In this document: piece after piece, positions 8,115-16,108 of the stretch | Position numbering within the stretch: the stretch's first letter is position 1 | Layout: each line of letters starts with the position of its first letter | Source: Deltaproteobacteria bacterium | GTDB taxonomy: Bacteria > Desulfobacterota > Deferrisomatia > Deferrisomatales > BM512 | Assembly (NCBI GenBank): GCA_002869015.1 | Contig: PKTT01000035.1 | Location: 1 to 51,246 of the forward strand | Direction of reading: 5' to 3' | DNA length: 51,246 bases | Position numbers and translations under genes: made by a program | The notes under the pieces: generated by a model | What the model was told of the DNA's origin: nothing | Databases searched by the model: none | The model's input: only the letters and a program-made list of their open reading frames with translations

Positions 8115-10022
8115 TTAGGAGAAAAAAGCCCTTAAATCGTCAATACTTCTGGTGATCGGGGCTTTTGGAAGGGAGCGGCGTAGATAACCGCCGTAATTTT
8201 TAGTAGCCAATCGGGTGTCTAGGATTGCTACGACGCCCCGATCATCCATTCGCCTTATAAGTCGCCCGACCCCTTGACGAAGAGCCATTGCCGCCATTGG
8301 CAGCTGGTATCTATTGAAAGGCGAATTTCCCTCTTCCCGAATCTTCTCTATTCGCGCCTCAACCAGAGGGTCTCCGGGAGAGGAGAAGGGGAGCTTGTCA
8401 ATTATCACAGCGCTCAAAGCTTCGCCAGGGACGTCTACCCCCTCCCAAAAAGCCTGAGCGCCGAGGAGCACTGAATGCATGTCGTTTCTAAATTGCTCCA
8501 AAAGTGTCTCACGGGGGGCATCGCCCTGAACCAAAAGATGGTATGGGAGCTTCGTCCGCCTTAGCCTTGCTGCCACCTCCCTCAAGATTCGGTGAGATGT
8601 GAAGAGGCAAAATCCGCGCCCCTTGGTTATTGAGAGTATCCTGAGGACTTCCTTGTAGGCGCTCTCGGAGAAATTTGCGGCGTTTGGGTCAACCTCATCT
8701 GCCGGTATGTAGATCAGGCATTGCCTTGCGTAGTCAAAAGGGCCCTCTACTGCTATTTCAGAGGCTTCGGCAGGTACCCCGAGGCGAGAGCGCAGATAAT
8801 CAAAGGAGCCTCCGACTCTCAAAGTTGCAGAGGTGAGGATAATTGGTTTTGGAGTTGAAAAAAGTTGCTCCGTAAGAGTTGTGGATATGTCCACTGGAAC
8901 GGAGTGAAGAAAGGTCGTCCTGCCTCTCGGCTCAATCCAGCGCACCTCCCCAGCTTTTGGAGGGGTGGTAAAAAGATTGAGCTCATCAACTAAGAGGGAT
9001 ATACGCCGTTTGAGCCCTTCGGTCTCGTCATCCGGGTTGGCGAGAAGCGTTATCACCTCGCTCATTACGCCAAGGGCCGAAACGAGAAACTCAAGCCGTT
9101 TTGCAGGCTCACCGGCAAAGGTCTCATTTATTCTAAGGGAGGTCGGAGATGGTGCGAGCGCTGACCAAAATCCTGCGGATGTCGCCTCTACGCTGGAGAG
9201 CGCTTCCTCAACCCGCGGCGGGGTGTTCTTCTTACCCGCGCCAAGGAGCGCGCCGGCATCCCTGAGCAGGTCCATTACCCGTCCCGAGCTAACCTTGACG
9301 CCGAAATACTGCGTAGCTACACGCTCGATATGTTGCGCCTCATCAAGTATGACCGCCGAATATTGGGGCAGCACCTCACCTCCGGTAGAGCTCCTAAGGG
9401 CCAAATCCGCAAAGAAGAGGTGGTGGTTGACTACTACTATCTGCGCCCGCGCCGCATCACGCCGCCTACCTTGTAAATGACACCTTTCAAAATCTTTACA
9501 CTTTGAGCCGAGGCAGCTCTCCGAGGTCGCGCAAATTAGCCGCCAGGCATCGAACTCTTCAGGGAGGTCTGTAAGTTCGCCCCGGTCTCCGCTGGTTGTT
9601 CTCTCTCCCCAGGCTATAAGAGTGTCCGCAGCTGTGCCGAGCTTTAAGGAGCGTTGAGAGCGGTAGCGGTTAAAGCGGCGCAGACAGAGGTAGTTCTCGC
9701 GCCCTTTAAGAATTACGGCGGAGATTGGCCGTTCAAGGGCCTTTGAAAGAAGGGGTACCTCCCGGTCTATAATTTGCGACTGTAGCGTCTTAGTGGCTGT
9801 TGAGATTACAATCTTTTTGCCGGAGAGCAGCGCAGGAATCAGGTATGCGAGGGTCTTTCCCGTCCCCGTGCCTGCCTCTGCAAGGAGTGTCCCCCCTATA
9901 ATTAGCGTCTCCTCTACCTTTTGGGCGAGCAGGAGCTGGTCGGGGCGGTGGTTGAAGTTTTCCACCACCTCGGCTATGGGCCCATCCACCGAGAGGATTT
10001 TTTCTATCGTAAGATTGCTCAA
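8115..10022 (-). CDS. DinG/YoaA-type ATP-dependent DNA helicase
   Basis: The 635-residue protein is an XPD/DinG-like superfamily 2 helicase. Walker A is AEAGTGTGKT (about residues 47-56), motif II is DEAQH and the last motif is QGVGRLIRR. Four cysteines between motifs I and II (C in LICATSES, then SCLGSKC and ERC) have the spacing of the iron-sulfur cluster of this family. It probably unwinds 5' to 3' at damaged DNA, R-loops or stalled forks. It lies downstream of gspK and a 68-aa gene on the same strand, so it is probably the end of that transcript; lon has its own promoter after it. Confidence 0.92.
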   Translation of the reverse strand: MSNLTIEKILSVDGPIAEVVENFNHRPDQLLLAQKVEETLIIGGTLLAEAGTGTGKTLAYLIPALLSGKKIVISTATKTLQSQIIDREVPLLSKALERPISAVILKGRENYLCLRRFNRYRSQRSLKLGTAADTLIAWGERTTSGDRGELTDLPEEFDAWRLICATSESCLGSKCKDFERCHLQGRRRDAARAQIVVVNHHLFFADLALRSSTGGEVLPQYSAVILDEAQHIERVATQYFGVKVSSGRVMDLLRDAGALLGAGKKNTPPRVEEALSSVEATSAGFWSALAPSPTSLRINETFAGEPAKRLEFLVSALGVMSEVITLLANPDDETEGLKRRISLLVDELNLFTTPPKAGEVRWIEPRGRTTFLHSVPVDISTTLTEQLFSTPKPIILTSATLRVGGSFDYLRSRLGVPAEASEIAVEGPFDYARQCLIYIPADEVDPNAANFSESAYKEVLRILSITKGRGFCLFTSHRILREVAARLRRTKLPYHLLVQGDAPRETLLEQFRNDMHSVLLGAQAFWEGVDVPGEALSAVIIDKLPFSSPGDPLVEARIEKIREEGNSPFNRYQLPMAAMALRQGVGRLIRRMDDRGVVAILDTRLATKNYGGYLRRSLPKAPITRSIDDLRAFFS

Positions 10023-10032
10023 TATATAAATT

Positions 10033-10239
10033 CTATCTGCTAAGTGGGCTTGGGGGGAGGGAGCTACGGCTAAGCGCGGGCTCTATAGATACTACCTTTT
10101 CAAGGGCGACCTCACGGTATCCCGTAGGCGCGCGGAGTATAACCGACATTTCATTTATCTCTACGAGGGTGCCGGTATAGGAGATACCTGAGGCGACTAC
10201 ATCCACCTCCTTACCGGTAAGTTTGTTCCACTCAGCCAT
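10033..10239 (-). CDS. hypothetical 68-aa protein, small beta-barrel-like
   Basis: I do not recognise this protein. It has no signal peptide. The pattern GKEVDVVASGISYTGTLVEI then SVILRAPTGYREVALEKV suggests alternating strands, as in Sm-like or SH3-like small barrels, followed by a Ser/Pro-rich tail. It lies between gspK (8 bp gap) and the helicase (10 bp gap), so it is co-transcribed. It occupies the place where gspL/gspM could be expected but is too short and lacks a membrane segment, so it is not a GspM. Confidence 0.6.
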   Translation of the reverse strand: MAEWNKLTGKEVDVVASGISYTGTLVEINEMSVILRAPTGYREVALEKVVSIEPALSRSSLPPSPLSR

Positions 10240-10247
10240 AAAAGCTC

Positions 10248-11144
10248 CTAATTTTGAGTCCAGTCGGCTATGCGATAGACCCCCTCTTTATCTTTTTCGA
10301 TTATACATTCAGCCTCGCGCCTTACGTCACGCACATCGGCGCTTAGTATAAGCCTAAGCCTATTAGAGTTTAAAACTACCTTCATGGCCCTGGCAGATAT
10401 GGGAATGCTCCCCGCAATTGAAGCTTCGGTGTCCGCTGGACTTTCTCCCAGCTGCTCGTAAAGGTCCTCTGCCTCTGTAATCGTGAGGGTGGGGGAGAGC
10501 GCCATCAGCATGGGCACAGAGGCGGTATTTACGTTTACCTCCGCGTCTACCCTGGTGTCGAGATAAGAGAGGATGACCTCCAGCGTCTCAGGGGCCAGCC
10601 CGTCATAGCCTGTTATTCTCCCAAGCTCATCCAGGTGCTCAATCGGGGAGTCAGGTACAACAAAATTTTCATTGAACTCGTATTGGTCATCTGTCGAATC
10701 ATCGTCAATCCAGTCAACAAGGGCCCATGTGAGCTCATCTACGTCAATATCCTCAAGCTCCATCCCTTCAAGGAGGCGTTTGTACGCGTCCACCATCTTT
10801 AAAACCGGCACGCCGTTTTTATCAATAAGCGCTCCGATGGGAAATTTGCCGTATTGGTCCTCTATTTTAAGCGAAACTGTGTTGTCGCCAACGGGAATAA
10901 GGTGGCCTACTTCGCTGTTCCAGTAGCCGTCCCGCCCAAGGACATCCGGGTCCTCAGCCCTGATAAGGGCGACTCCCGCAGCCGCCCCTGAGCGAACCAG
11001 CCCCTGTGCCTCAAGGGCTGCCAGGGTGTTGGCCGCGTAAGTGCGCTCAACACGGGCCTCGCGTTGAAACTGGACAACGGCAACTGAGAGCAGCGCAACG
11101 ACAGCCAGGACTATAAGCAATGCCGCGCCACGGTTAGAGCCCAT
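10248..11144 (-). CDS. gspK: type II secretion minor pseudopilin GspK
   Basis: The 298-residue protein starts with a prepilin-like segment (GAALLIVLAVVALLSVAVVQF) with a short basic leader. It has the large GspK insert typical of this largest pseudopilin, including acidic calcium-type loops (DWIDDDSTDDQYE) and the VNVNTASVPMLMAL helix-hairpin motif. GspK caps the pseudopilus tip with GspI and GspJ. It follows gspJ by 11 bp in the gspC-K operon. The position +5 Glu of normal pilins is replaced by a hydrophobic residue, as is usual for GspK. Confidence 0.92.
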   Translation of the reverse strand: MGSNRGAALLIVLAVVALLSVAVVQFQREARVERTYAANTLAALEAQGLVRSGAAAGVALIRAEDPDVLGRDGYWNSEVGHLIPVGDNTVSLKIEDQYGKFPIGALIDKNGVPVLKMVDAYKRLLEGMELEDIDVDELTWALVDWIDDDSTDDQYEFNENFVVPDSPIEHLDELGRITGYDGLAPETLEVILSYLDTRVDAEVNVNTASVPMLMALSPTLTITEAEDLYEQLGESPADTEASIAGSIPISARAMKVVLNSNRLRLILSADVRDVRREAECIIEKDKEGVYRIADWTQN

Positions 11145-11155
11145 TGCTCCCTCCT

Positions 11156-11794
11156 TTATTGACGGGCATTTCGGCCAGCCGCCGAGTAAATTGGCGTAGA
11201 GGTTTCCATCAGCTCTTCGTTATCCTCATCGTCTCCCCAGCCCAGCCTTATCTTGACAGCTAAAGGCATGAGGGGCTCACTTGATGAAGATTCGTCCCAT
11301 GCTGTAACCCACTCCTCCCCGTTGAAGCACTCTACCTCGAAGGTGGTTACGTTAGTGAGCATCTCGTAAGCGGTTGAGTCCAGATCCATCCTCCCGAAAA
11401 GGTCGGCTAGTTCGTAACGCATTAGCGCCATATCGCCATCGCCGCCTCTGGTGGAGCGCTCAATTTCATAGCGGATCCGTGTATCGCCGCCAGTCCGAAT
11501 AGAGGGTATTGCCGGGGTGCGGCTGGTGAATTCCAGAGTAGAGGTGTTTTCGCTGTCGGTGGTTAGAAGAAAGTAGGTTTGGTCCATTCTCCCAGGCAGC
11601 TGGAAAGACATGGCAAGCTCATCGGCTATGCGCTGCAAAACGGCGGAGGCAGTGTGGGCCTCCACTGTCCTTTTAACGGCACGCTCGCGGCTGCGGGTTG
11701 TGCCCGTGTAAACTCCCTGCACGAGCGCTATGAAGAGGGTCATGATGAATAACGCCACCAGCACTTCAAGGAGCGTAAAGCCGCGTTTCATCAT
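11156..11794 (-). CDS. gspJ: type II secretion minor pseudopilin GspJ
   Basis: The 212-residue protein has a short basic leader then GFTLLEVLVALFIMTLFIAL, a type IV prepilin cleavage site (G/F, Glu at +5) with its hydrophobic helix. The globular part has the GspJ feature of a long beta-rich domain. It forms the pseudopilus tip with GspI and GspK in the periplasm after processing by the prepilin peptidase GspO/PilD, which is not in the window. Two ATG codons are in tandem (11794 and 11791); the first overlaps the gspI stop. Confidence 0.92.
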   Translation of the reverse strand: MMKRGFTLLEVLVALFIMTLFIALVQGVYTGTTRSRERAVKRTVEAHTASAVLQRIADELAMSFQLPGRMDQTYFLLTTDSENTSTLEFTSRTPAIPSIRTGGDTRIRYEIERSTRGGDGDMALMRYELADLFGRMDLDSTAYEMLTNVTTFEVECFNGEEWVTAWDESSSSEPLMPLAVKIRLGWGDDEDNEELMETSTPIYSAAGRNARQ

Positions 11795-12240
11795 TACTCC
11801 TCCACCGCATACCAGGTGAGGGAGATTGACTCGTTGCTTCCACGCTCCTCCCAGATAATGGATATATTTACCTCGCGTACACCGGAAAGACCTGCTGGTA
11901 TGGGTATATCAACCCCTTCAATCCCGTAAGCGGAGAGCATAGAGGCTAGCATCCCAGTCAGGTCGGCGTCGGCCACCGAGCGGCGCCAAGTGTAGCCTGG
12001 GAAGTCATCACCGAAATCCCCATCGCTCTCCCCGGGCTCGGGATAGCCGTCAACCTCTGTCCAGGTAAGCACCTCCCGTGCCAGAGAGGTTGCGGTAAAG
12101 AGTTTTTGGGCGTGAACCTCCTGCCGGGCCGCGCCGGTGTGGGCGGAGATCAGTACGCCGAAGGAGGCCGCGAAGATAGCAAGGGCCACCATCAGCTCGA
12201 TTAGGCTAAAACCCTTTGCGCTCCATCTCGACGCGGCCAT
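11794..12240 (-). CDS. gspI: type II secretion minor pseudopilin GspI
   Basis: The start is set at ATG 12240, which gives a 10-residue leader before the prepilin motif GFSLIELMVALAIFAASFGV. An open frame to 12300 exists upstream but would add an untypical leader. The product (148 aa) has the size and C-terminal strand pattern of GspI, the adaptor that nucleates the pseudopilus tip. Its start overlaps the end of gspH by 35 bp and its stop overlaps gspJ. Confidence in the family is high and in the exact start moderate. Confidence 0.88.
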   Translation of the reverse strand: MAASRWSAKGFSLIELMVALAIFAASFGVLISAHTGAARQEVHAQKLFTATSLAREVLTWTEVDGYPEPGESDGDFGDDFPGYTWRRSVADADLTGMLASMLSAYGIEGVDIPIPAGLSGVREVNISIIWEERGSNESISLTWYAVEE

Positions 12241-12729
12241 CGACAATCTCCGTGCGGCCTGTGAGGGGGTGTACGATGAGTGTCCAGACTCTCTCTTCAT
12301 CTACCTCCTCAATGTGAATCCAGGTAGGGGTCGCGTACCCCTGCGGGACGTAGCGGGTCATCGCCACGCCGCCAGTAACTCTCCCTTCAAGGGCTGTCTC
12401 AATATCAACGAAGCGCATACCATCCGGGAGGAGATGTTCCTTTAAGGGAAGAGCATCCGAGGGCTCATACTGCCGGGTTTCGTCGTTAATCTCTCCCGCC
12501 CAGTATTTTTGTTCCTCTAAATCATAGACGAGCGCAAGGCTTTTTTTTTGAATGCCGCGTGTTCGTGGAGGGATTGCGCACTTAAAGCGAGCCTTCTGAG
12601 CTCAGTCCTCTTTTCGGAGCCGGTGACGTTTGGAAGCCTCGGCAGCACCAATGCAAAGGCCACTGAGAGGATCAATACGACTACGACTAGCTCGATCAGG
12701 GTGAAGCCTCTAAGGCTGCGGAACCTCAC
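12206..12729 (-). pseudogene. gspH: type II secretion pseudopilin GspH, frameshifted at an A9 run
   Basis: The N-terminal part (prepilin motif GFTLIELVVVVLIL with a GTG start at 12729 overlapping the gspG stop as GTGA) reads to a TAG shortly after a run of nine A on the coding strand (12541-12549). The other frame continues without stop from that run to 12206, reading SLALVYDLEEQKYWAGEI and onwards, which is the expected GspH globular domain. One extra A, or a -1 slip on A AAA AAA, restores a 174-175 aa GspH of normal size. The lesion may be a sequencing error, a true mutation or programmed slippage. A longer TTG start at 12741 is possible. Confidence 0.85.
12541..12549 (-). other. homopolymer A9 slippage site in gspH
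   Basis: Nine consecutive A on the coding strand (T9 on plus), with zero frame TTC AAA AAA AAA GCC. It is where the two halves of gspH must be joined. Confidence 0.8.
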
Positions 12730-13187
12730 TCGAGCTCCCAATTGTTGATATCGGCGTCGTTGCCCTCTCCGCCTGGTAGTCCATCTGCGCCGTAGCTGGA
12801 GAGGTCGAAAGCTCCGTTGTTGCCCGGGGAGAGGTAGATATATTTATTTTCCCAAGGGTCCTTCGGTACGTTGGGACGCTGTAAGTAGCCACCCTCACGC
12901 CAATTCTTTGCCTCTTTGCCTGTGTTAGGCTGGGAGACCAACGCTTCAAGGCCCTGCTCGGTTGAGGGGAAGAAGCCATTTTCGACCTCAAACTGGTTTA
13001 GCGCATCCTCAAGGGCCCTTATCTGAATTTTGGCAGCGCTTACTTTGGCCTTAGCCGTCTGGCCTGTTACGCGCGGCAGGACAAGCGCCGCAAGGATACC
13101 GAGGACCGTAATGACAACGAGAAGCTCCACAAGCGTGAAGCCCTCTTTTGCTTTGAGGAGTTTAAAAGAGTTTCTGTAATTTTTCAT
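12726..13187 (-). CDS. gspG: type II secretion major pseudopilin GspG
   Basis: The 153-residue protein has the prepilin motif EGFTLVELLVVITVLGILAALVLP and the conserved GspG C-terminal part: NGFFPSTEQGLEALV, GGYLQRPNVPKDPWENKY and a GADGLPGGEGNDADI calcium-binding loop. It is the main subunit of the pseudopilus that acts as a piston in the periplasm. It lies between gspF (4-bp overlap) and gspH (overlap). The sequence appears intact, unlike gspE and gspH beside it. Confidence 0.97.
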   Translation of the reverse strand: MKNYRNSFKLLKAKEGFTLVELLVVITVLGILAALVLPRVTGQTAKAKVSAAKIQIRALEDALNQFEVENGFFPSTEQGLEALVSQPNTGKEAKNWREGGYLQRPNVPKDPWENKYIYLSPGNNGAFDLSSYGADGLPGGEGNDADINNWELE

Positions 13188-14404
13188 CCCAGCGCTTCCG
13201 TAAGGTCGAAGATCGGTAATAATATCGCTAACACTACAAAGCCTACAGCTACGCCCATCGCGAGGATCATAAGAGGTTCCAAAAGGGCTGTCAAGGAAGC
13301 CACCGCGGCCTCTACCCGCGCTTCATATCCTTGCGCAATCTTTAAAAGCATGCGATCAAGCGCGCCTGACTCCTCTCCGACCCCAACCATTTGACGCATC
13401 TCGGAGGGAAAGTGCCCGGTTTTTTGCATTGCCGCTCTGAAAGATTTGCCCTCCCTCACATCTTCGCGAATCTCCTCAATGGCTTTTTCAATGACTGCGT
13501 TGCCAAGCACAGGCTGGCTTATCTCAAGGGCGTTTAGCAAATTGACGCCGCCTGTCGTAAGGGTGCCGAGAGTTTTCGCGAAGCGCGCCAGCGCTGTAAC
13601 CCGTATGAAATTTCCAACCCTTGGCAGCTTCAGCAGGAAGGAGTGGAAGGTGTAGCGCCCTTTGGGTGTGCGCACCCACGACGAAAGCCCTATAAAGAGG
13701 GCTATAAGCGCGATTAAGCCTATGAACCAGTACTCCCTTACACCATCGGAGAGGAGGAGCAACAGCTTGGTTGGCGCCGGCAGCGCACGCCCCAAGTCTT
13801 CAAATATACCAGTGACCTGAGGTACGACTGAGCCAAGGAGATAGATGAGTATCCCGGCGCCGAGGAGGGTCATGATAATTGGGTAGATCATCGCAGCCTG
13901 GACCTTCCTCTTGAGGGCGATTGAGGATTCCAGAAAGTCCGCCAAGCGGTCTAGAACCATAGCCAGATCACCTCCGGCCTCACCGGCCCTGACCATGTTT
14001 CTGTAAAAGCTGCTGAACTCGCGGGGGTGCTCTGCGAGGGCGTCGTGGAAGGTCATGCCCTCGTTTACCTTCTGCCTAATCTGCGAGAGCACCCGTCTGC
14101 TTCTGGAGGCCTCGGTCTGCTCTATTATGGAGCCAAGCGCGTCTACTAGGGGGAGTCCCGCATCTATCAATGTGCCGACCTGACGGGTGACCAAAGCCAG
14201 CTCTCCTACTCCTATGGCTGGACGAAAGGAGATGTTAAAGGAGCGCTCTTTGCCCGTGCTTTTGACTTTTGCTTCTTCGAGTGACGAGGCAAATATGCCC
14301 TCAGCCTTAAGGCGGGAACGAGCGAGGCGGGGGTTGTCGGCCTCGATGATTCCCGAGACCTCCTTTCCCTTGCCATCCAGGCCTGCGTACTCATAGACCG
14401 CCAA
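13184..14404 (-). CDS. gspF: type II secretion inner-membrane platform protein GspF
   Basis: The 406-residue protein has the two tandem GspF/PilC domains: the first near residues 70-190 (LALVTRQVGTLIDAGLPLVDAL ... FYRNMVRAGEAGG), the second near residues 270-390 (RFAKTLGTLTTGGVNLLNAL ... MRQMVGVGEESGALD). Membrane segments follow each domain and end the protein (LMILAMGVAVGFVVLAILLPIF). It sits in the inner membrane at the centre of the secretion platform and couples GspE ATP hydrolysis to pseudopilus assembly. It follows gspE by 3 bp and overlaps gspG. Confidence 0.96.
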   Translation of the reverse strand: MAVYEYAGLDGKGKEVSGIIEADNPRLARSRLKAEGIFASSLEEAKVKSTGKERSFNISFRPAIGVGELALVTRQVGTLIDAGLPLVDALGSIIEQTEASRSRRVLSQIRQKVNEGMTFHDALAEHPREFSSFYRNMVRAGEAGGDLAMVLDRLADFLESSIALKRKVQAAMIYPIIMTLLGAGILIYLLGSVVPQVTGIFEDLGRALPAPTKLLLLLSDGVREYWFIGLIALIALFIGLSSWVRTPKGRYTFHSFLLKLPRVGNFIRVTALARFAKTLGTLTTGGVNLLNALEISQPVLGNAVIEKAIEEIREDVREGKSFRAAMQKTGHFPSEMRQMVGVGEESGALDRMLLKIAQGYEARVEAAVASLTALLEPLMILAMGVAVGFVVLAILLPIFDLTEALG

Positions 14405-14407
14405 GGA

Positions 14408-15610
14408 CTATTCCTCTTCCTGGGTAACGCGAATGACCTCTGAGGCGCTTGTAATCCCAGCCGCAGCCTTCTTTGCGCCATCTTCGCGGAGGGTCAACAT
14501 GCCCCCCTTCATTGCAGCGCGTTTAATAGTCGAGGCATCAGCGTTTGAGGTTATGTGCGAACGTACAGCGTCGCTTAGGATAAGGAGCTCATATATGCCA
14601 GTACGCCCTTTGAAGCCTGTATTTTTGCACTCGTCGCATCCCTTCGCCCGGTAGAGGACGCCCTCGGCAAGCGCCTCTCGGGGAATGCCAAGCTGTGAAA
14701 GCTCCGCATCCTCCGGTGTATAGGGCTCACGGCAATTGGGGCAGAGCTTTCTTACCAGGCGCTGGGCTAAAATAGCGAGGAGTGAGGAAGAGACTAGAAA
14801 TGGTTCAATTCCCATCTCTATGAGCCTGGTCACCGCCGAGGATGCATCATTGGTGTGGAGGGTCGAGAAAACAAGATGGCCCGTCAGTGAGGACTGGATA
14901 GCGATCTCCGCCGTTTCGGGGTCTCGTATCTCGCCAACCATTATTACGTCGGGGTCCTGACGCAAAATGGAGCGGAGCCCTGCGGCGAAGGTCAAGTCTA
15001 TTTTGGGGTTAACCTGTATCTGCCCGATTCCCCTGATCTGGTACTCAATCGGGTCCTCAACTGTAATGATGTTGATATCTTCAGAGTTTATCCTTGATAG
15101 GGCGCTGTAGAGGGTTGTCGTCTTGCCTGAGCCTGTTGGCCCCGTGGAGAGGATAATTCCATTCGGTTTTGTAATCAGGTTTTTAAAAGCCTCAAGGCGA
15201 GCCCCGCCAAGGCCGAGATCCTCCAGCCTTAGAACCACTGAGGTCTTATCGAGGAGCCTCATGACCACCCTTTCGCCGAAGGCGGTGGGTAGCACGGAGA
15301 CGCGGATATCAATATCTTTGCCGGCGAGCTTTATCCTGATCCTGCCATCCTGGGGCAGCCGCTTCTCGGCGATATCCAGCCCGGCCATTATCTTTACCCT
15401 CGATACAATGGGCGCCTGCAGCGCGCGGGGCGGCGAAAGGACTTTGTAGAGCATGCCATCAATGCGGTAACGCACCGCAAGCTCTCGCTCATAGGGCTCT
15501 AAATGTATGTCGCTGGCACGATCTTTTACCGCTTGGAAGAGTATACCGTTGACGAGCCTTATTACCGGCGCTTCATCGGAGGCATCAAGTAGATCTTTTG
15601 GCTCCTCCAA
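14408..15610 (-). CDS. gspE: type II secretion ATPase GspE, C-terminal ATPase part after an in-frame TAG
   Basis: This 400-residue frame holds the complete catalytic core of GspE: Walker [16 protein letters not shown], the Asp box (EDPIEYQI), Walker [15 protein letters not shown], the His box ([16 protein letters not shown]) and a four-cysteine zinc site (CPNC and CDEC). It begins in the same reading frame as the N-terminal piece, separated from it only by TAG (15623-15625) and four codons. The possible TTG start at 15610 has no convincing ribosome site, so I read both pieces as one gene of 566 codons cut by an amber codon. The active site is otherwise intact. Confidence 0.9.
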   Translation of the reverse strand: MEEPKDLLDASDEAPVIRLVNGILFQAVKDRASDIHLEPYERELAVRYRIDGMLYKVLSPPRALQAPIVSRVKIMAGLDIAEKRLPQDGRIRIKLAGKDIDIRVSVLPTAFGERVVMRLLDKTSVVLRLEDLGLGGARLEAFKNLITKPNGIILSTGPTGSGKTTTLYSALSRINSEDINIITVEDPIEYQIRGIGQIQVNPKIDLTFAAGLRSILRQDPDVIMVGEIRDPETAEIAIQSSLTGHLVFSTLHTNDASSAVTRLIEMGIEPFLVSSSLLAILAQRLVRKLCPNCREPYTPEDAELSQLGIPREALAEGVLYRAKGCDECKNTGFKGRTGIYELLILSDAVRSHITSNADASTIKRAAMKGGMLTLREDGAKKAAAGITSASEVIRVTQEEE

Positions 15611-15622
15611 CTCATGAGCCAG

Positions 15623-16108
15623 CTAATCAAGTCCCTTCTCCGCTATCCCCTCCATCAGGTCACCGGCATCTCCTGACCCCATCTCATAGGCGCGGTTGGT
15701 TGCGTCAAGGATGACCCGCTCGGGAGCCAGCGCCGCCTTGACGGGGCGGCCGTAAAGCACCCTAAGGTCGGAGAGGGCCTTAATGTCCTTTGGATCGGCG
15801 AAAGCGACTAAAATGGTATTGCCGCTCTCCCTGAAGGGTACAAGCTTGTTGCGTTTTGCAAATTGGATGGGCACAGCCTCAAGGATGTGCGGTGGGATCT
15901 TTTGAGGGTCTATATCGGTCACCGGTTCAATGCCCAGCGATAGCGCCATTACTTCAAGGGCTGCGGTCTCGTCGAGGAGTCCCTCCTCCTTCGCCAGCCT
16001 CACAAGCTTTATCCCGCTGCCGTTTGACCTCTCCGATAGGGAGGTCAATGCCTCCGCTGTTATCCCGTGTGAGGCGAGCAGCGATTCGGTGGTCGGTAAC
16101 GCTCCCAC
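15623..16108 (-). CDS. gspE: GspE N-terminal domain, ending at an in-frame TAG
   Basis: The 161-residue piece is the GspE/PilB N-terminal domain (MshEN-like; GIKLVRLAKEEGLLDE ... ALGIEPV ... VPIQFAKRNKLVPF ... ILVAFADPKD), which normally docks on GspL and links to the ATPase core in one chain. The GTG start at 16108 is directly after the gspD stop, with GAGG eight bases before it. The frame ends at TAG in GLD-stop, and the next codons read [12 protein letters not shown] into the ATPase part. A free N-domain would uncouple the motor from the membrane platform unless the stop is read through. Confidence 0.85.
   Translation of the reverse strand: MGALPTTESLLASHGITAEALTSLSERSNGSGIKLVRLAKEEGLLDETAALEVMALSLGIEPVTDIDPQKIPPHILEAVPIQFAKRNKLVPFRESGNTILVAFADPKDIKALSDLRVLYGRPVKAALAPERVILDATNRAYEMGSGDAGDLMEGIAEKGLD

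Noticed and set aside
15623-15625. Genome-wide TAG recoding
   Set aside because: Other genes here end in TAG at their natural C-termini, so TAG works as a stop.
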